This document shows, piece by piece, positions 59,876-64,000 of a stretch of 64,000 nucleotides of DNA. The stretch lies in NCBI GenBank assembly GCA_035626815.1, contig DASPMY010000050.1:73124-137123 (forward strand). Direction: 5' to 3'. Source of the DNA: Croceibacterium_A sp035626815. GTDB taxonomy: Bacteria; Pseudomonadota; Alphaproteobacteria; Sphingomonadales; Sphingomonadaceae. Positions within the stretch are counted from its first letter, which is position 1. Each line of letters opens with the position of its first letter. The position numbers and the translations under genes are program-made. The notes beneath the pieces were generated by a model, which worked only from the letters and a program-made list of their open reading frames with translations, did no database searches and had not been told where the DNA came from.

Positions 59876-60631
59876 CTACCCGGCCGTCCAGCCGCCGTCG
59901 ATCGCGTAGTTCGCGCCGTTGATGTTCTGCGCCTCGTCGCGGCACAGGAACACGGCGAGCGCGGCGACTTCCTCGGGCTGGACGAACTTCCGCGTCGGCT
60001 GCTTGGCGAGCAGGACCTCGTTCAGGACTTGCTCGCGAGTCATCCCGCGGGCGGCCATCGTGTCGGGGATCTGGTTCTCGACCAGCGGGGTCCACACGTA
60101 GCCCGGGCTGATGCAGTTGGCGGTGACGCCGTGCTCGGCGAGCTCGAGCGCGAGGACCTTGGTCAGCCCGGCGATGCCGTGCTTGGCGGCGACGTAGGCG
60201 GCCTTGAACGGGCTGGCGGCGAGCGAATGCGCGCTGGCGGTGGCGATGATCCGGCCCCATCCGCGCGCCTTCATGTGCGGCACCGCGAGGCGAGCGGTGT
60301 GGAACGCCGCCGACAGGTTGAGCGCGATGATCGCATCCCATTTGTCGGGCGGGAAGTCCTCGACCGGGGCGACGTGCTGCATCCCGGCGTTGTTGACGAG
60401 GATGTCGACCGGGCCGGCGGCCGCCATCATCGCCTCGACGCCGGCGGCCGTGGTCAGGTCGCCGGCGGCATATGTGGCGCGGAGGTCGCCGCACAGCCGG
60501 TCGATCTCGCTCGCTTCGCCGAAACCGTTGAGCACCACCTTGGCGCCTTCGGCCGCGAGCGCGCGGGCGATGGCGAGGCCGATGCCCGAGGTCGAGCCGG
60601 TGACCAGCGCGCGCTTGCCGCTAAGGAACAT
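59876..60631 (-). CDS. 3-hydroxybutyrate dehydrogenase (SDR)
   Basis: A 251-residue classical SDR. ALVTGSTSGIGLAIARALAAEGAKVVLNGFG at the N-terminus, LVNNAGMQHVAPVEDFPPDKW, catalytic Ser in ATASAHSLAASPFKAAY with YVAAK, and the C-terminal YAIDGGWTAG are characteristic of bacterial D-3-hydroxybutyrate dehydrogenases. It interconverts 3-hydroxybutyrate and acetoacetate in polyhydroxybutyrate or ketone-body use. A LacI-like protein gene follows on the same strand after 139 bases and may respond to a related metabolite. ATG at 60631; divergent from the metallopeptidase gene. Confidence 0.9.
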   Translation of the reverse strand: MFLSGKRALVTGSTSGIGLAIARALAAEGAKVVLNGFGEASEIDRLCGDLRATYAAGDLTTAAGVEAMMAAAGPVDILVNNAGMQHVAPVEDFPPDKWDAIIALNLSAAFHTARLAVPHMKARGWGRIIATASAHSLAASPFKAAYVAAKHGIAGLTKVLALELAEHGVTANCISPGYVWTPLVENQIPDTMAARGMTREQVLNEVLLAKQPTRKFVQPEEVAALAVFLCRDEAQNINGANYAIDGGWTAG

Positions 60632-60731
60632 ATCCGCCGTCCTGTGATTGCCTGAGGGAGTTTGTCCAAAGCGCGGCCGGACCGCCGCGTCCAGCCCGAT
60701 TCAGCGGGCCAGGGAGCACCGGGGATAGCGC

Positions 60732-61586
60732 ATGCGGCTCAATCCGTTCAACGTTTCCAACATCAACGTGCGCGGCGGCGGAGGCGGCGGCTTTCCCGGC
60801 GGCGGCGGCGGGCAGCTCGGTTGCGGGGCGATCGTCCTCGCGCTGATCGGCGCGCTGGTGTTCGGTGTCGACCCTGGGCAGATGCTCGGCTCGATGGGCT
60901 CGATGCAGCAGGGCTCGCCGACGCAAGTCCAGGGCCCGCAGGACGAGCAGGCGCTGTGCACGCAGAACCAGTACGCCAACGAGGCGTGCAACGCCTTGTC
61001 CAATCTCAACGATACCTGGAGCCGGGCGTTCGCCGAGGCCGGGATCGCGTTCCGCCAGCCGACGCTGGTGTTCTACCAGGGCGGCACCCAGTCCGGCTGC
61101 GGCTCGGCCTCGGCGGCGATGGGGCCGTTCTACTGCCCGGCCGACGAGGGCATCTACATCGACACCAGCTTCTACGACCAGCTCAATCGCGAGCTCGGCG
61201 CCGGCCCGGGCGATTTCGCCCGCTACTACGTGATCGCGCACGAGTATGGCCACCACATCCAGCACTTGACCGGAATCGCGGGCCAGATCCGCAGCCTGCA
61301 GCAGTCGAGCCCGGCGCAGGCCAACCAAGCCCAGGTGCTGATGGAGCTGCAGGCCGACTGTTACGCCGGGGCGTGGGCCGGCAAGAACCGCAACGCCATC
61401 GAGCCGGGCGACTTCGAGGAAGGGATGCAGGCGGCGAGCGCGATCGGCGACGACGCGCTGACCGGCGGCCGGGTGAGCTCGGAGAACTTCACCCACGGCA
61501 CCAGCGCGCAACGGATGCAGGCGCTCCGGCTCGGCTTGCAGTCGGGCGACGACACCCAGTGCGACCGGATCGTCGAAGTCCGCTAG
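60732..61586 (+). CDS. Neutral zinc metallopeptidase (YpfJ family)
   Basis: A 284-residue predicted membrane-anchored peptidase. The N-terminus is glycine-rich (VRGGGGGGFPGGGGGQLGCG), followed by one hydrophobic segment (AIVLALIGALVFGV), and a periplasmic domain with HEYGHHIQHL (HExxH zinc motif, near residue 170), QADCYAGAWAG with the third zinc ligand, and EEGMQAASAIGDDAL. Family of unknown physiological substrate. The stop abuts that of the converging secreted protein gene. Confidence 0.92.
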   Translation: MRLNPFNVSNINVRGGGGGGFPGGGGGQLGCGAIVLALIGALVFGVDPGQMLGSMGSMQQGSPTQVQGPQDEQALCTQNQYANEACNALSNLNDTWSRAFAEAGIAFRQPTLVFYQGGTQSGCGSASAAMGPFYCPADEGIYIDTSFYDQLNRELGAGPGDFARYYVIAHEYGHHIQHLTGIAGQIRSLQQSSPAQANQAQVLMELQADCYAGAWAGKNRNAIEPGDFEEGMQAASAIGDDALTGGRVSSENFTHGTSAQRMQALRLGLQSGDDTQCDRIVEVR

Positions 61587-62153
61587 CTACTCGCAGACCG
61601 GAGCCGTGCCTTCGCCGTAAGGAACCAGCGCGAAGCCCCTCAGGTCGAGGCGGTCGATTCGATAAGGCCAGTGCTCGTAGCCGCGCAGGCGGGGGAGCAC
61701 GATGCAGACATCGGTCGGCTGGTTGCTGCGGCCGCGAGTCATGAGCGCCCGGTATCGTAACGCCTGGTCGTAACCGTTCTCGAGCACGAGCAGGGTTTCA
61801 GGGCTTCCGTCCCGGCCGGTAACGGCAAACAGCGAGATGCGGACTAGCCCTCGCTCGACTGGCGGCGGGCCGCTGCCGTCGCTCGAGCGAATAATTGCCG
61901 CGTTCGGACCGCTCGACTGGGCGAGTTGCTCGGGATCGTCGTAGCGAATGCCCAATTCCCTCAGCGCTCGCTGGTCGATTTCCGCCAATCGGGCTCCCCC
62001 ATCAGGAGTGAAGCTGACGTTGCCCGCCTCGTCAAAACGGACGAGCATCCTTCCGCCCGGGACGATGGCGGCATTGCGAAGATCCTCAAATTGCGCCCAG
62101 GCCGCCGAGCTCAACCCCAGCAAGACGGCCAGCGCGATGAGCAGCTTGCGCAT
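61587..62153 (-). CDS. Hypothetical secreted protein
   Basis: A 188-residue protein with a Sec signal peptide (MRKLLIALAVLLGLSSAAWA, cleavage before QFEDL). The mature part has no recognised domain; two cysteines, DVCIVLPRLRGYEHW and the C-terminal APVCE, could pair. ATG at 62153 has GGAGGGGG about seven bases upstream; 17 further in-frame codons are unsupported. Located between the metallopeptidase and creD. Confidence 0.75.
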   Translation of the reverse strand: MRKLLIALAVLLGLSSAAWAQFEDLRNAAIVPGGRMLVRFDEAGNVSFTPDGGARLAEIDQRALRELGIRYDDPEQLAQSSGPNAAIIRSSDGSGPPPVERGLVRISLFAVTGRDGSPETLLVLENGYDQALRYRALMTRGRSNQPTDVCIVLPRLRGYEHWPYRIDRLDLRGFALVPYGEGTAPVCE

Positions 62154-62216
62154 GACGAACCCCCTCCGATACGCAAAGCTATCATCGCGGGAGAAGGGCG
62201 GCAACGTGGCGCCGTG

Positions 62217-63614
62217 TCAGTCCTGCGCTTCGCCGGTCTGCCCGACGTTCGACCAGTCGACGTTGCGGGTGGCGTACATCACCCCCGCGAGCGCGGCGAA
62301 CAGCAGCACCGAGCCGACGACCAGGCTGTAGGCCTCGAGGCTGAGCAGGACGTAGATCGTCGCGTAGAGGCTGACCAGCAGCGCCCCGATGAAGCCCGCC
62401 CGCCGCCGGCTCTGCAGCACCGCGGCGCTGTAGGCGGTCAGCAGGGCGATGATCGCCGCGCTCGCCAGCAGGTAGGCCCAGGTGAAGCCGATGACCTCGG
62501 CGAAGGCCAGCAGCAGGACGAAGAACAGCACCAGCCCGGCCCCCGTCAGCAGGTATTCGGCGGTCGCCACGCGCGCCCCGCCGACCACGTCGAACATCAG
62601 CAGCGCGAGGAAGGTGAAGCCGATGAACAGGAAGCCGTACTTCACGCTGCGGTCGACGCGGCTGTAGAGGTCGACCGGGTCGGTCAGCGCGATCGACGCG
62701 GCCATCGACGGGCCGCCGACCGAGGCGGCGGTGCGGTCGGTCATCGCCGGCGCCATCGGATAGCCGTCGCCGGGCTGGAACAACTGCGGCGGGCCGGGAT
62801 CGGCGGTGACCGCCAGCGCCTGGCCGAGCGCCAGGTTGGTGACCCCGAACGTGGCCGAGAAACCGGAGTCGCCCACCTCGCGCTTATCCGGCAGGAACTC
62901 GCCGCCAAAGCTCGGGTGCGGCCACGGCGAGGTCACTTCCCAGCGCGTTTCGCCGCCGCGCGGGACGAGCGCGATGCCGTGGCTGCCGCGCAAGTCGTAG
63001 CTCCACGCGACCTCGATCGGCGCGCCGTCCCACGCGAGCTTGCCGTAGAAGCCCGAATTGCCGCTGCTGGCGACGCCCTTGCCCGGCTGCAGCGCCACCG
63101 GCGCGCGGCCGGCGGTGACGCGCGCGTCCTGCTGCAGGCCGCGCGGGTCCGATACCCCGAAGCGCAGCTCGGCCTCGTCGAGCAGCAGGCGGTCGCGGCG
63201 CACCCCGTCGACGGCGAGCTCGTCGGGGAGCCGGAAGCGCGCCGTGCCGTCGAGCCGGGCGCGGTAGATCACCGAGCTGTAGATCGAATACGAGCGCTTC
63301 TCGGGCTCGATCGCCGTGCGCACGGTCTGCGCCGCCGGCGACAGGTAGAGCTCGGCGCGGACCTGGCGCGTACGCGTCACCGCCTGGTTCCCGGCGCCCT
63401 CGGTGATCGTCTCGTCGCGCAAGTACGGGATCGCCAGCACCGGCCCGGAGACGACCTGCGGACCGCCCCACCCGGCGGTGATCGCGGCCTGGGCCGCTTG
63501 CGACTGGCTCTCGCGGTCGCGCACCAGCATGTAGACCATCAGCAGCGGAACGGTCAGCACCGCGGCGACGAGGCCGACGACGAGAAGGCGGATTCCGGGG
63601 CTGCGGGAGGACAT
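62217..63614 (-). CDS. creD: Inner-membrane protein CreD
   Basis: A 465-residue membrane protein of the CreD family: one N-terminal transmembrane segment (LLVVGLVAAVLTVPLLMVYML), GPVLAIPYLRDET, a large periplasmic domain with YSIYSSVIYRARLDGTA and a C-terminal cluster of five to six transmembrane segments starting VKYGFLFIGFTFLALLMFD. In enterobacteria CreD is part of the CreBC regulon and its loss alters beta-lactam and envelope-stress responses. No CreBC genes are seen in the window. Confidence 0.92.
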   Translation of the reverse strand: MSSRSPGIRLLVVGLVAAVLTVPLLMVYMLVRDRESQSQAAQAAITAGWGGPQVVSGPVLAIPYLRDETITEGAGNQAVTRTRQVRAELYLSPAAQTVRTAIEPEKRSYSIYSSVIYRARLDGTARFRLPDELAVDGVRRDRLLLDEAELRFGVSDPRGLQQDARVTAGRAPVALQPGKGVASSGNSGFYGKLAWDGAPIEVAWSYDLRGSHGIALVPRGGETRWEVTSPWPHPSFGGEFLPDKREVGDSGFSATFGVTNLALGQALAVTADPGPPQLFQPGDGYPMAPAMTDRTAASVGGPSMAASIALTDPVDLYSRVDRSVKYGFLFIGFTFLALLMFDVVGGARVATAEYLLTGAGLVLFFVLLLAFAEVIGFTWAYLLASAAIIALLTAYSAAVLQSRRRAGFIGALLVSLYATIYVLLSLEAYSLVVGSVLLFAALAGVMYATRNVDWSNVGQTGEAQD

Positions 63615-63735
63615 CAGAACGCTCCGTGTCTGCGACGAACCGTTCCATACGAGCGACGAATTGGATGAACACGATGTTAATCGCCGCCGCCGGCGGCGCG
63701 CTTTTCAGCGCGCTCACCGATTGCTCACGAAAGCC

Positions 63736-64000
63736 TCAGTCGTCCTCGCGTTCGATGCGCTCGATCTCGCGGTCGAGGTCCTGCAGCACCTCGCGGCGAA
63801 CCTCGTCGCTGATCTCGCGGTTGCGGGCGATGGTCTCCCGGGCGATCCGCAGGCCCGAACGCGCACCTTGCAGCGCCTGGCGGGCGTCGGCGAGAATCTG
63901 CCGCTGGCAAATGACGATCCGCTGGCGGCCGTCGTCGGTGGTCGAGCGGGTGACGCCCTCGTCGCCTTCGTCGCAGCTGTTGATCACCACGGGGGCGTTG
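63736..64000 (-). CDS. 3' part of an unidentified coding region, running off the window
   Basis: Open to the window edge with the stop at 63736, so only the C-terminal 87 or so residues are seen. This part is a charged helix, likely coiled coil (ISDEVRREVLQDLDREIERI), after VICQRQILADARQALQGARS. A GTG at 63990 could be an internal start, but the frame stays open upstream. Family not recognised from this fragment. Confidence 0.5.
   Translation of the reverse strand, partial: NAPVVINSCDEGDEGVTRSTTDDGRQRIVICQRQILADARQALQGARSGLRIARETIARNREISDEVRREVLQDLDREIERIEREDD

Noticed and set aside
1..64000. tRNA, rRNA, CRISPR array, insertion sequence or phage genes
   Set aside because: None recognisable by motif or protein content anywhere in the window; tRNA genes could be missed by eye, so a tRNA scan would be decisive.

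Overview
The window is GC-rich DNA from what looks like an alphaproteobacterium, most probably a member of Sphingomonadales. This is inferred from the gene neighbourhoods (guaB next to an RsmB-type methyltransferase, korA-korB, rppH, creD) and from short palindromic elements between genes of the kind common in sphingomonads. No rRNA, tRNA, CRISPR array, transposase or integrase was seen.

Layout. (1) 1-2.2 kb: purF and a closely spaced short-chain dehydrogenase. (2) 2.2-41.5 kb: a very large surface-polysaccharide locus. It opens with a UDP-glucuronate 4-epimerase and a PglF-type 4,6-dehydratase, a Tat-exported beta-helix protein, and a PglE/PglC/PglD-like set that should make and load a 2,4-diamino-2,4,6-trideoxy sugar phosphate onto undecaprenyl phosphate. 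Next is a compact UDP-L-FucNAc operon (fnlA-fnlB-fnlC) with a WbuB-type transferase. A HisH/HisF/WbpG amidotransferase module reads the other way. From 40.8 kb down to 17.8 kb some 21 minus-strand genes run almost without gaps: O-antigen ligase/polymerase, Wza-type exporter, Wzc-type co-polymerase/kinase, a WlbA/WbpE/WbpD-like 3-amino-sugar trio, a GDP-route legionaminic acid set (legB, legF, legI, legG, ptmE) with an inserted sugar N-formyltransferase, a second amidotransferase/HisF/HisH module, a Wzx flippase, a putative GT-B transferase, a Wzy candidate, a GT4 glycosyltransferase and a methyltransferase. (3) 41.8-47.3 kb: a 1481-residue RTX protein with an N-terminal beta-propeller and 498-bp tandem repeats, and a secreted beta-helix protein. 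(4) 47.6-64 kb: ordinary chromosomal genes (PilZ protein, cfa-type synthase, korAB, rppH, TPR protein, rsmB-like, guaB, DUF2200, LacI-like protein without HTH, 3-hydroxybutyrate dehydrogenase, zinc metallopeptidase, creD).

How it works together (inference). The locus appears to encode a Wzx/Wzy-dependent glycan unusually rich in nitrogen: a bacillosamine-like initiating sugar, L-FucNAc, a legionaminic acid and a 2,3-diacetamido uronic acid, with two separate acetamidino-forming modules, N-formylation and possibly methylation. The two HisF paralogs each lack a different one of the two catalytic aspartates of histidine-pathway HisF, which fits a role in ammonia delivery rather than histidine synthesis.
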